Assembly: GCA_016928775.1 (NCBI GenBank)
Contig: JAFGKD010000001.1
Coordinates: 1-64,000 of the forward strand
Source: Candidatus Zhuqueibacterota bacterium
GTDB taxonomy: Bacteria; Zhuqueibacterota; Zhuqueibacteria; Residuimicrobiales; Krinioviventaceae
DNA: 64,000 nucleotides
Direction of reading: 5' to 3'
Position numbers and translations under genes: made by a program. Position 1 is the stretch's first letter, and each line of letters opens with the position of its first letter. Of the stretch, positions 17,554 to 26,619 are shown piece after piece. The notes below the pieces were generated by a model. The model did not search any database and was not told where the DNA came from. It saw nothing but the letters and a program-made list of their open reading frames with translations.

Positions 17554-20382
17554 TTAAAAGTTCCCTTTGATGATAAAACGAACAGCATCCAGCCGCGACC
17601 GGGCCGATTGAATGCTGTGCAATATCGTATCACGTTCCTCTTTTAATGCCTGAATTTCCTTTGACGACACATTCGGATTGACCTGCTGAAGATATTCGAG
17701 ACGTTCAATTTCTGCCCGCACTATTTCTTTTGTTTGTGTCAGTCGTTTTATTTTTTCTTTTTCCGCCTGTCCAAGAGCAATATGCTGACATTTTTCGACC
17801 ATGGGCGAGAGCATGTCCCGCATGATCACCGGATTTTCCACATGCGAGCTGGTTGTGGCTTTTGTTTTTTTATTCAGCAACTCAAAGCTGATGGCCTTTG
17901 TCACATCTTCGCCGGCGTGATTCACAACAACGCGTATGGATGTTTGTGGAAAAAATCGTTCGATGAACAAGCGCGCCGGCGCGAGACACTCGATAATGTA
18001 AAACGCTTCCAAAAATAGCGCTGGTGAATCGCTCTGCCAGGTTGCGCACACAACAGTCCCTTTTTCCAAGCCGAGGTAGAGGTCGAGTACGCCCATAACC
18101 ATGGGATGATCCGGTGTGATGAACTCGACATCCTGTCTGGACAAGGCGGTGTGACGGTCGAATGAAACAGGCACATGCTCGGTTCTGAAGGGTGGAAATG
18201 GGAAATCGGGATGCGTGAGATGATCCATGCCAATGAGATGAATCTGTTCGGATATTTCATCATGCGTGACACCAAAATGTTCAAAAAGCCGCAACATTAA
18301 ATATGCGAATGCGGACTCTTTTTCAAGGGATAATATTTCATTTTTTAAATGAGCGGCCACCGCGGGATTGAACGAATTTAATTCCAACAAGCGATTGCGT
18401 CCCAGCTTGAGCTCTTGCAGCATGTTTGTGTTATATTCTCTGGTCGCATGCAGGATGGCCTCGAGCACTGCCTTGTCTTGTGCCATTGCACTGTTCTGAA
18501 AGGCCTGGCCGAATTTTTCATAAATCAGAAAAGCTGCCGCAGCGTTTGTTGCAAAAGCGTTAAAGCCTTCATGAGTCCATCGAATGAGCGCTTCTTGAGG
18601 TGTGCCGACGACATAGGGAACATGAATATGAATAGTGTGCCGCTGGCCAATGCGATCCAGTCGGCCAATTCGCTGTTCAAGCAGCTCGGGATCTAGCGGC
18701 ACGTCAAAGAGGATCAAATGATGCGCGAATTGGAAATTGCGTCCCTCGCTGCCGATTTCAGAGCAGATGAGCAACTGTGCTCCATCTTGTTCAGCGAACC
18801 ATGCGGCAAAACGATCTCTCTGCAAGAGCGTCATCTGCTCATGAAAAAGCGCTGCTTTGACATTGATATGCCTGGCGAGCGCTGTATGGACAGCTACAGC
18901 TTTTTGCTGCGTGTGACAAATCAGCAAAATTTTGCTTTTTTGCCTTTGCAGAAAATCAACACACCACAGGAGTCGCGCATCTTGCTGATAATGATATTCA
19001 AGAGACGATTTATTTTGACAGTCTGCTGCAAATTCACCCTCAAGCGTCCGAAGAGCTGTTGCTGTGGCATTGTGCGGATAAAAATGCACCCGGCGCCGGG
19101 GAAAGTTTGGAATCGCAGCGCGCGTATTGCGATACATGACACGTCCGGGACCATAGCGGTCAATGAGTTGTTGAATGAGCAAGTCACGTTTTGTTTCGTT
19201 TCTCAGTTTTTCCGGGGAGAGTGTGGGATCAACTTTGTGTAATAAGTTGATATCAGACGCTTCAAGGGCCTTTTGCTCCAGCAGCTTGTTCACCAGCCCG
19301 GCTGTTTTTAGATAATCGTTTTCTTCGCGTTCAAATTGATCAAAGTCGTGGTAGCGGGAGGGATCGAGCAATTTGAGCCGGGCAAAATGACTGCGGTGCC
19401 CCAACTGTTCCGGTGTGGCCGTGAGCAGTAAAAGCCCTTTGCTGTTGTCGGCCAATTGTTGCATCATGTGATATTCAGGACTCTCTTCGAGAATATGATG
19501 TACTTCATCGACAACAAGCATGTCCCACTCGGCGTTTAGCGCATGATTGGTTAATTTTGGTCCGTTTTTTAAAAATTCGAGGCTGATGAGCGCCAACTGA
19601 TCTTCGTCAAACGGGTCACTGGTATCCTCAGGCAGCGATGCAACGTAATCAGCATCAACAATGCGAAAGACGAGATTAAAACGACGCAATAGCTCGACGA
19701 ACCATTGATGTAGCAGCGATTCCGGAACGATGATGAGAACGCGACTTATTCTCCGGCTCAACAACAGTTGATGCAAAATCAGGCACGCTTCAATGGTTTT
19801 ACCAAGGCCAACTTCATCCGATAGCAGCACGCGTGGATTCTGGCGAGAGACAACGTTCCAAACGACATAGAGTTGATGCGGAATGAGATCAATGCGGGCA
19901 CCGATGAAACCAAATGCCGGCGATTGGGCATGTTTGGCACGCCACTCAAGGGCCTGAATGCGCAATATAAAATCCGAATTCAAGTCAAAAAAGCCGCTCT
20001 TTAGACGATGTAGCGGCGAAGCATGACTGAAAACACTATGGAGCTCCGCTTCGCTGATGCGTCTGTTCTCGCAAATATAGATCAACACTTCATCCCTGTT
20101 TTCGATTTCAGTGATCGTATATTTTTCGCCGCTGCGAGTTTTTATGGTATCCCCAACCGTGAAAACAAGTCGTTTGATGGGTGCCGAGGCGATAGCGTAT
20201 TGTCTGGTTGTTTCAGCCGCCGGAAAAGAGAGCCGCACCTGCCGGCTGGACACCTCGGTTATGATACCGAGCCCAAGCTCCGGTTCCATTTCGCTGATCC
20301 AACGCTGTCCAATGGCACATTTTTGCACGATCAAAAATCTCCGATTGCCTTGTAGTACAGGGTGTGCTGTACAGTAATCCAT
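17554..20382 (-). CDS. rapA: RapA/HepA-like SNF2 helicase, RNA polymerase-associated
   Basis: This 942-residue protein is collinear with E. coli RapA (968 residues), which recycles RNA polymerase. The N-terminal Tudor-like part has GQRWISEMEPELGLG. The helicase core has LLSDEVGLGKTIEA (Walker A, 187-200), VVDEVHH (motif II, DEVH in place of DEAH), LLLTATPEQLG, ICSEIGSEGRNFQFA and LEQRIGRLDRIGQ. The C-terminal region ends in a coiled coil (QVNPNVSSKEIQALKEERD). The first ~18 residues extend beyond RapA; a GTG at residue 19 (VQKCAIGQRW) would give the usual N-terminus. It stands on the same strand between two ABC operons with 12- and 31-base gaps, an unusual place for a housekeeping transcription factor. 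Confidence 0.9.
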   Translation of the reverse strand: MDYCTAHPVLQGNRRFLIVQKCAIGQRWISEMEPELGLGIITEVSSRQVRLSFPAAETTRQYAIASAPIKRLVFTVGDTIKTRSGEKYTITEIENRDEVLIYICENRRISEAELHSVFSHASPLHRLKSGFFDLNSDFILRIQALEWRAKHAQSPAFGFIGARIDLIPHQLYVVWNVVSRQNPRVLLSDEVGLGKTIEACLILHQLLLSRRISRVLIIVPESLLHQWFVELLRRFNLVFRIVDADYVASLPEDTSDPFDEDQLALISLEFLKNGPKLTNHALNAEWDMLVVDEVHHILEESPEYHMMQQLADNSKGLLLLTATPEQLGHRSHFARLKLLDPSRYHDFDQFEREENDYLKTAGLVNKLLEQKALEASDINLLHKVDPTLSPEKLRNETKRDLLIQQLIDRYGPGRVMYRNTRAAIPNFPRRRVHFYPHNATATALRTLEGEFAADCQNKSSLEYHYQQDARLLWCVDFLQRQKSKILLICHTQQKAVAVHTALARHINVKAALFHEQMTLLQRDRFAAWFAEQDGAQLLICSEIGSEGRNFQFAHHLILFDVPLDPELLEQRIGRLDRIGQRHTIHIHVPYVVGTPQEALIRWTHEGFNAFATNAAAAFLIYEKFGQAFQNSAMAQDKAVLEAILHATREYNTNMLQELKLGRNRLLELNSFNPAVAAHLKNEILSLEKESAFAYLMLRLFEHFGVTHDEISEQIHLIGMDHLTHPDFPFPPFRTEHVPVSFDRHTALSRQDVEFITPDHPMVMGVLDLYLGLEKGTVVCATWQSDSPALFLEAFYIIECLAPARLFIERFFPQTSIRVVVNHAGEDVTKAISFELLNKKTKATTSSHVENPVIMRDMLSPMVEKCQHIALGQAEKEKIKRLTQTKEIVRAEIERLEYLQQVNPNVSSKEIQALKEERDTILHSIQSARSRLDAVRFIIKGNF

Positions 20383-20413
20383 GCTATGTGAACCGAGATG
20401 TGCGTATCGCGCA

Positions 20414-21379
20414 TCACGTCTTGTGTTTTAATCGATCAACCGCCACGGCCCCGATAATAATTGATCCAATCAGAATATTTTGCACATAAGTCGGGATGCC
20501 GACGAGGTTACAGCCGTTTCGCAGGATGGCCATCATCAGGGCGCCAATAATCGAGCCGATGGCGCCGCCTTCACCACCGCTCAGCGAGCCACCGCCGATG
20601 ACCACCGCTGCTATGATATCGAGTTCGAGTCCGACGGCTGCCGTTGGATCTCCGAGGGTGAGATTGGCAAATTGCATAAGACCGGCTACGCCGGTAAAGG
20701 CTCCGCAGAGGGTATAAATCCAGATGCGATTGAGACGAACCTTGATGCCACACAGTCGCGCCGCCTGCTCATTCGAGCCCAGGGCAAAGACATAACGGCC
20801 AAACACGGTGTATTTGAGAATAAAATAAACCAATGCGGTCAATCCAATCATTGTCCAGACGCCCGGGGCAAAAACAAGCCAGGCTGGTTCCGGATCGACG
20901 TTCATCAAGTTGTTCAAGATGGTTTGCGGGGCAATGACGGTTTGTTCGCGCGCCAGCCATTTTGCCACCCCGCGCGTGATTTGCATCATACCGAGGGTGA
21001 CGATAAATGGGACGATGCGCACCATCGCCGTAATGAGTCCATTCAATAAACCGACGAGTGCTCCAACCACAATAGCGGAAAACGCTGCCAGCCAGACAAA
21101 AGCCACCTGATCGGTCTCGAGCCAGTTGAGCATTTTTGCCGTCACAATCGTGACCAATGCGATGATCGAACCCACGCTCAAATCAATACCGCCGCCGACA
21201 ATGACAAATGTCATACCGAGCGCGCCGAGACCCACAATGACGGTTTGGGTCACAATTGTTTTGAGATTATAGCCACTCACAAATGATGCCGGAGCAAGAA
21301 AAACAAAAATCACAAAAACAAATAGCAGTCCAACAAACGGCCCAAGCACATCGAGTTTTTTTTTGATCAAACCGATCAT
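20414..21379 (-). CDS. Ribose-type ABC transporter permease (system 2)
   Basis: This 321-residue polytopic RbsC-family permease has the hallmark GGGIDLSVGSIIALVTI, the coupling loop ALGSNEQAARLCGIKV and the end VIGGGSLSGGEGGAIGSIIGAL. It is clearly a paralogue of the system 1 permease but differs widely in sequence, so the two importers are not a recent tandem duplication. It lies 21 bases downstream of its ATPase gene. Confidence 0.93.
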   Translation of the reverse strand: MIGLIKKKLDVLGPFVGLLFVFVIFVFLAPASFVSGYNLKTIVTQTVIVGLGALGMTFVIVGGGIDLSVGSIIALVTIVTAKMLNWLETDQVAFVWLAAFSAIVVGALVGLLNGLITAMVRIVPFIVTLGMMQITRGVAKWLAREQTVIAPQTILNNLMNVDPEPAWLVFAPGVWTMIGLTALVYFILKYTVFGRYVFALGSNEQAARLCGIKVRLNRIWIYTLCGAFTGVAGLMQFANLTLGDPTAAVGLELDIIAAVVIGGGSLSGGEGGAIGSIIGALMMAILRNGCNLVGIPTYVQNILIGSIIIGAVAVDRLKHKT

Positions 21380-21400
21380 TAAAAAAGATTCCTCTGCACC

Positions 21401-22900
21401 TCACAGTTTTCCAGTTGTCGCCCAGGTCATGACGCTTTCTTCAGTCCATTCCGATATAGGCCTGGTTTGACTGAGCGTACCTCGATAGCACACAGCAAGC
21501 GAGTCACAGATGCCGAACAATTCAGGAAGATAGGAACTGACAATGATAATTCCATACCCTTGCTGGGAAAATTGTCCGATCAAGGTATATATTTCCACTT
21601 TGCTGTTCACATCAATTCCACGCGTTGGTTCATCAAGCAACAGGACCGTGCTGCCGTCCAATAAAATGCGGGCCAGTGCGACCTTTTGCTGATTACCACC
21701 CGATAACGAAAAGACCGGGTCCATGATAGTGTTGTATTTCATCGTGACTCGATTCGCTGCTTTGGTCACCATGCGGCTTTCTTTTTTTAATTTTAATCGT
21801 CCGAGTTTATCTGCAAAGTTTTTCAAGGATGAACAGGAGATATTATCTCGAATTGGCAGGGTGATCGCCACACCTTCCTCCTTGCGGTTTTCGCTCAACA
21901 TGCTCATGCCCGCTTTCAGCGGCCGCCCTGGAAAGTGTCGGCTGCCCAGGCGAAAATTTTTATCGTGAACGCGAATGGCACCAGATTTTGCGCCATCCAA
22001 TCCATAGATGCAACGGAGCATTTCTGTGCGTCCAGCACCAACCAGGCCGGCGATACCAAGAATTTCACCTGAATGAAGGTCGAAAGTAACATGATTCACT
22101 TTTGGGGGATGATGAATGTTTTTCGCCGAAAAGATCTTTGTACCGATCTGGTGCGGTTTTCTGGGAAACATCTCGTCGAGTGAGCGGCCGACCATGTAGG
22201 TCACTAACTGCGATAGCGTTGTGCCGCGAGTTTTTCCGGAAGCGACATTCTCACCATCGCGCAGGACTGTATAGTCATCTGCGATTTGCTGAATTTCTTC
22301 GAGAAAATGACTGATGTAGATGATCGTGATATCTTTTTGCTTCAGGCGATTGATCGCGGCGAATAAATATTGCGTGTCTTCCGCAGACAGCGAGCTGGTT
22401 GGTTCATCCATGATGATGATGCGGGATTTCCGAAGGAGAGCGCGTGCAATTTCCACGAGCTGCTGCTGGCCAATGCTGAGCTGCGATACCGGCGTTTTCA
22501 AATCAAGGTCGCTTTTTCCGAGCATAGCCAGGGCTTCCTCGACCTCTCGCCACTGATGGTGCAGAATGCTGAATTTTTGTTTTTCGACACCGAGCGTGAT
22601 ATTTTCTTCAACAGTCAAATGCGGCGCAAGTGTGAGCTCCTGGTAAATCATGTTAATGCCGGCTTCGCTGGCTTGTTTCGGACCGTCCGGTGCATAGTTA
22701 TGACCATCCAGCGTCATACTGCCGGCATCAGGTTTCAAGCTGCCGCTGAGGATTTTCATCAAGGTACTTTTACCGGCGCCGTTTTCCCCGATGATCGCGT
22801 GCACCGTTCCAGTTGATACCGCAAGGTGAACATCGTTTAGAGCAACGACCGCATCAAATCGTTTGTGTATTGCGCGCATCTGCAGCAGGGCAGGGATCAT
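21401..22900 (-). CDS. Ribose-type ABC transporter ATP-binding protein (system 2)
   Basis: This 499-residue double ATPase has a first domain with GENGAGKS (38-45), SIGQQQLVEIARALL and IIIMDEPTSSLS. The second domain has GLVGAGRTEM, SLSGGNQQKVALARILL and VLLLDEPTRGID. The architecture and length fit RbsA/XylG-class importers. Its start overlaps the upstream binding-protein stop by 4 bases. Confidence 0.94.
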   Translation of the reverse strand: MIPALLQMRAIHKRFDAVVALNDVHLAVSTGTVHAIIGENGAGKSTLMKILSGSLKPDAGSMTLDGHNYAPDGPKQASEAGINMIYQELTLAPHLTVEENITLGVEKQKFSILHHQWREVEEALAMLGKSDLDLKTPVSQLSIGQQQLVEIARALLRKSRIIIMDEPTSSLSAEDTQYLFAAINRLKQKDITIIYISHFLEEIQQIADDYTVLRDGENVASGKTRGTTLSQLVTYMVGRSLDEMFPRKPHQIGTKIFSAKNIHHPPKVNHVTFDLHSGEILGIAGLVGAGRTEMLRCIYGLDGAKSGAIRVHDKNFRLGSRHFPGRPLKAGMSMLSENRKEEGVAITLPIRDNISCSSLKNFADKLGRLKLKKESRMVTKAANRVTMKYNTIMDPVFSLSGGNQQKVALARILLDGSTVLLLDEPTRGIDVNSKVEIYTLIGQFSQQGYGIIIVSSYLPELFGICDSLAVCYRGTLSQTRPISEWTEESVMTWATTGKL

Positions 22901-23868
22901 GGCGTCTCACCGAGCCACGTGGCAACATCCGGTTTTGTTACGGCAACGACTGCCGGGTCATCGATATTTTCCGCTGTGACAAAAATCACCTCGGTTTGAA
23001 TGATCGGATCAACGGACTTTCCCTGCAAGACCGCAAACGCTGTTTTTACACCATCATATCCCATGCGAAACGGATCCTGAACCACAACACCGGCAATGTC
23101 ACGTGAGCGCAGCCCCTCTTCAATGGGATCTGTATAGTCAAAACCGACTAATTTGACTTTGCCGGCTTTGCCAACCGTTTGTAATGCTCGCAAAAGACCG
23201 AACGTGGTCGCTTCATTGGGACAAAAAATACCATCAACAGTCGGGAATTTGTTCAACAAGTTTTGCCCTGTTTGTAATGCCAATTCCATGGTGGCGCCAG
23301 TATGTTGGTCAGAGGACAGTATTGTGATACCAGACGCGTTTTCACGCATCCAGGTTATAAAGCCCTCCTCTCGCAATCCCGTGCTATTGCTGCCTTCCAA
23401 AAAGCGCACCAGGATGACGTCACCACGGCCGCCTAACATTTCGGTCAGCTTTTGTGCCGCTAACTCTCCGGTGGCAAAATTGTCGGTAGCGATATAGCTG
23501 GCGTAATCACTGCCTTTAAGCCCACTGTCTACAATGACAACCGGGATATTTCGTCTTTTTGCCGTAGCCACTGGACGCATCAAAGCCACCTCGTCAAGGG
23601 GCGCAAGTACGATGGCATCAACACCGCGACTGATAAAATTTTGCACAATATTGATCTGCTGCTCGCGGTCACTTTCTTTTTGCGGCCCCTGCCAAATGAG
23701 TTTAAGACCGAGCTCCTGCGCCGCTTTTTCACCGCCAGCATGCAGGCCCTTCCAATACATAATGTCTGTCCCTTTTGGGATGAGGGCGATTTCGACCTGA
23801 TCATATTGTGAGCAGGAAGAGAGCAAAATCACCGCACTTGCAAAGAGAAGCATAAAAAGTTTAGACAT
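22897..23868 (-). CDS. Ribose-type ABC transporter substrate-binding lipoprotein (system 2)
   Basis: This 323-residue binding protein of the RbsB/periplasmic-binding-protein 1 class has a lipobox at LLSSC (Cys19), so it is probably a lipoprotein. Lobe motifs include ALIPKGTDIMYWKGLHAGGE, VDAIVLAPLDE, IPVVIVDSGL, DGIFCPNEATTFGLLRAL and KLVGFDYTDPIEEGL. The opening segment (two residues after IPKG, then YWK) matches binders of larger or modified sugars more than ribose, but the ligand cannot be fixed. It heads the second importer operon, 106 bases downstream of the glycerate kinase gene. Confidence 0.92.
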   Translation of the reverse strand: MSKLFMLLFASAVILLSSCSQYDQVEIALIPKGTDIMYWKGLHAGGEKAAQELGLKLIWQGPQKESDREQQINIVQNFISRGVDAIVLAPLDEVALMRPVATAKRRNIPVVIVDSGLKGSDYASYIATDNFATGELAAQKLTEMLGGRGDVILVRFLEGSNSTGLREEGFITWMRENASGITILSSDQHTGATMELALQTGQNLLNKFPTVDGIFCPNEATTFGLLRALQTVGKAGKVKLVGFDYTDPIEEGLRSRDIAGVVVQDPFRMGYDGVKTAFAVLQGKSVDPIIQTEVIFVTAENIDDPAVVAVTKPDVATWLGETP

Positions 23869-23974
23869 ACTGATATTATCCTTTAGCGTTATTGGATTGT
23901 TTGCTGAATCAAATTTAAAGATGATGGTGAAAAATAAAAAAAGAAAGAAAAAATTACAATCAGAAAAACGCGTG

Positions 23975-25105
23975 TTATGGTCCGCGTAAAACGCGCATCA
24001 CTCGTTCGGTAGCTTTTTCAATCAGAAGCGCCGATTGTTGCAGGGCGTTCGGCAGGCTCATTGGCTGATTGCAGATCGAAAACATCGACAACAAGCCTTT
24101 ATCATAAAGATTTTCTGCCTCATCGTAAACAGCCCCGCCGATGGCGATGACCGGCCTTTGAAATTTCCTCGCATGCGCCAAAACACCGTCGATTGTTTTG
24201 CCCATGGCGGATTGCGCATCAATTTTTCCCTCACCGGTGATAATGAGATCAGCATCCCTGATCTGATCATCAAAATGACAAAAATTCAGAATCGCTTCAA
24301 TGCCCGGGCAGAGCACGGCATCTAAAAAAGCCATCAGTCCTGCTCCCAGGCCACCGGCTGCGCCAGCGCCCGGTTTGTCGCGCACAAGTCGTGTTTTTGG
24401 CTCAATCAGATCGTAAATGCGCGACATATTTCTTTCAAGCTGCTCCACGATTTCAGGCGTCGCCCCCTTTTGCGGCCCGTAAACGTGTGCTGCGCCCCGT
24501 TCACCTAACAACGGATTATCGACATCACACATCACCTTGATTGAAACCTGCGCGATGCGCGAATCAAGAGCCGAAACATCAACGCGTGTCACCTCACCCA
24601 TCAGATCGCCTGTCATGTAACCGGTGATAGCCGAGCCGTTTTTATAGAACTGCGCGCCAAGCGCCTGCGCCATACCGGTGCCACCGTCATTTGTCGCTGA
24701 GCCGCCGATACCAATGATGATGTTTTCGAGATGATAATCGAGGGCGGCTTTGATGATTTCACCGGTGCCGTATGTTGTCGTAAACAGGGGATTCCGTTCA
24801 TCCACCGGGAGGAGCGGCAAGCCGGAGGCTGACGCCATTTCAATGACGGCAGTTACGCTATCCCCCAAAATACCAAATTCGGCCTCGACCGGTCTGCCCA
24901 ACGGTCCAGTGACGGTCTGCGTTATCACCCTGCCATGCGTCGCCGCGACTAGTGTGCGAACGGTTCCTTCGCCACCATCGGCTAAAGGAAGCTTGATGAT
25001 CTCGGCATCAGGAAGAACAGTTCGAACACCCCGCGACATGGCATCACAGACCTCGGCAGCGGAGAGGCTTTCCTTGAATGAATCCGGGGCTAGAACGACC
25101 TTCAT
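23975..25105 (-). CDS. Glycerate kinase (GarK/GlxK family)
   Basis: This 376-residue enzyme phosphorylates D-glycerate to 2-phosphoglycerate (or 3-phosphoglycerate), feeding lower glycolysis. Family signatures include MKVVLAPDSFKESLSA at the start, LPLADGGEGT (39-48), GIGGSATNDGGTGMAQALGA, CDVDNPLLGERGAA, GAGAAGGLGAGL and ITGEGKIDAQSAMGKT. The ribosome site AGGCG lies five bases before the ATG. Its position ahead of the second sugar importer suggests that the imported compound yields glycerate, glyceraldehyde or hydroxypyruvate. A glycerate-dehydrogenase-like gene lies far away at 60337. Confidence 0.93.
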   Translation of the reverse strand: MKVVLAPDSFKESLSAAEVCDAMSRGVRTVLPDAEIIKLPLADGGEGTVRTLVAATHGRVITQTVTGPLGRPVEAEFGILGDSVTAVIEMASASGLPLLPVDERNPLFTTTYGTGEIIKAALDYHLENIIIGIGGSATNDGGTGMAQALGAQFYKNGSAITGYMTGDLMGEVTRVDVSALDSRIAQVSIKVMCDVDNPLLGERGAAHVYGPQKGATPEIVEQLERNMSRIYDLIEPKTRLVRDKPGAGAAGGLGAGLMAFLDAVLCPGIEAILNFCHFDDQIRDADLIITGEGKIDAQSAMGKTIDGVLAHARKFQRPVIAIGGAVYDEAENLYDKGLLSMFSICNQPMSLPNALQQSALLIEKATERVMRVLRGP

Positions 25106-25177
25106 ATCGCCTGCAATGGATCAAAAGACTTTTTTTTCAATTCCCAGCTTTTGGTATTGAATTACAACTCTGCGGTT

Positions 25178-25408
25178 TTAAACAGAAACAACTTGCTGAA
25201 TATGGGGGAGATGTTTGCGAAGTTCCCGTTCAATTCCCATACGAAGGGTCATCTGCGACATGGGGCAGCCAACGCATGCACCTTGCAGTCGCAGTTTGAC
25301 AACGCCGTCAGTGACATCCACCAACTCAACGTTGCCACCATCGGCCATGAGAGCAGGGCGAACGGTATCCAGTATCTCATCAACTTTTTCAAATGTAATT
25401 TCTGACAT
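25178..25408 (-). CDS. NifU C-terminal-domain (Nfu) iron-sulfur carrier
   Basis: This 76-residue stand-alone Nfu domain delivers [4Fe-4S] clusters to client proteins. The pattern is clear: IRPAL-like TVRPALMADGGNVELVD, then LQGACVGCPM with the cluster-binding Cys45 and Cys48. It begins eight bases after the rnfB stop, so it is probably co-transcribed and could supply clusters to that iron-sulfur protein. Confidence 0.92.
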   Translation of the reverse strand: MSEITFEKVDEILDTVRPALMADGGNVELVDVTDGVVKLRLQGACVGCPMSQMTLRMGIERELRKHLPHIQQVVSV

Positions 25409-25416
25409 AATATCCT

Positions 25417-26274
25417 CTATGATTGGCTTTCAGCGCTGACTGTATCCTCAACAATTTCCGGTTCGGGGCGAGGAATTCGTATGACATAAGATTTTGAAGG
25501 ACATTTGTCATACGCAGTATATAAATTATCCGAATGAATATTTTTGATCACTGGCAGATTCTCGTTCATCTCGATGCTGCCATCCGGTGTGACTTTGGGC
25601 ATAACACAAATTTTGCAGGCAAAGCAGCCGACTGTACAAACGGATTTGACTGCCTTGGCCTTGTCTTGCGAGACGCACGCCAGATAGACTTTTTGACTGC
25701 GCGGGATAAGCGCCATGATGCCGCGAGGACACGTCGTGACGCAAATATTGCACGCCGTGCATTTCTCTTCAAAAACCACGGGCAAGCCATTATCAGACAT
25801 GTACATCGCATCAAAAGGACAAGCCTTCACGCACGAACCCAATCCGAGACAGCCGTACGAGCAGGCTTTTGATCCTCCGCCAATGAGCTCGGCGGCGCTG
25901 CAGTCTTGTACGCCTTCATAGGCATATTTTTCGACAGCTTCTGCTCTGCCGCCCTGGCACTGCACTACGGCAACTTTGGGTTCTGTCGCCTCTGCCTTGA
26001 CACCCAAAATCCTGGCAATTTTTTCCGTCACATCTGCGCCACCGGGTGAACACATATTGGGGGGCGTTTCTCCTTTGACAACAGCTTCGGCATAAGCAGA
26101 ACATCCCGGTTTGCCACACGCACCACAATTTGCTCCGGGCAACGCCTCGATAATTTGCTCCACTTTGGGATCAACATAGACAGCAAATTTTTTCGCGGCA
26201 TAGGCTAATCCGGCGCCAAACAGCAAGCCTAATCCCCCAAGGGTTAAAATCGATGATAAAAAGACAGGATCCAT
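25417..26274 (-). CDS. rnfB: RnfB-like electron transport subunit, one ferredoxin cluster lost
   Basis: RnfB is the iron-sulfur entry subunit of the Rnf ferredoxin:NAD+ ion pump. An N-terminal membrane helix is followed by the Fe-S domain GANCGACGKPGCSAY with MCSPGG, then ferredoxin motifs CSYGCLGLGSCVKACPFDAM and CTACNICVTTCP. In the last ferredoxin-like module only GCFACKIC and the final KCPSKS remain. The four ligands of cluster I are kept, while the usual second CxxCxxC and first CP are gone (VMPK, HSDNLYTAYD), so cluster II must be absent. The ATG at 26274 with GAG upstream matches normal RnfB starts better than the GTG at 26310. No other rnf gene is in the window. Confidence 0.88.
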   Translation of the reverse strand: MDPVFLSSILTLGGLGLLFGAGLAYAAKKFAVYVDPKVEQIIEALPGANCGACGKPGCSAYAEAVVKGETPPNMCSPGGADVTEKIARILGVKAEATEPKVAVVQCQGGRAEAVEKYAYEGVQDCSAAELIGGGSKACSYGCLGLGSCVKACPFDAMYMSDNGLPVVFEEKCTACNICVTTCPRGIMALIPRSQKVYLACVSQDKAKAVKSVCTVGCFACKICVMPKVTPDGSIEMNENLPVIKNIHSDNLYTAYDKCPSKSYVIRIPRPEPEIVEDTVSAESQS

Positions 26275-26619
26275 AAAAATCTCAAAGTTTAATGATAACA
26301 AAAAAATCACGGCAAAATGTATTAATTACTCGGTCAAATTGCAAGAGAAAAGGATTGCCTATTGTAAAACGCCAGTCTTGGCAGCTTAGAATGAAATGTC
26401 GAGAGACTGTCGAAAAAAAGAGACGGAGTGAGGGGGGTGGATGTTTGATATCTTTAGACTTGACACTCGCGCTAACAATCTGTGGCGATGTCACTCGGCT
26501 TTATAACAATTAGCGCCTACAAAATAGTACGAATGATATATTTTTTTTTATATATTAGCGCACGTCACTCAATTCAATGCTCTGAAATTCTATCTATATG
26601 AAGCCAGGATTGATCGCCC
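26275..26619. other. Divergent intergenic region between rnfB and the GT87-like gene
   Basis: About 340 bases carry the divergent promoters of rnfB (minus) and the membrane protein gene (plus). A strongly AT-rich stretch at 26535-26560 (TATATTTTTTTTTATATA-like) precedes the plus-strand gene. A TTGACA word at about 26459 has no convincing -10 partner. No gene is seen. Confidence 0.4.

Noticed and set aside
17554..20382. SNF2 helicase as part of a phage-defence system
   Set aside because: The protein is collinear with RapA from end to end, and no methylase, nuclease or other defence partner is adjacent.
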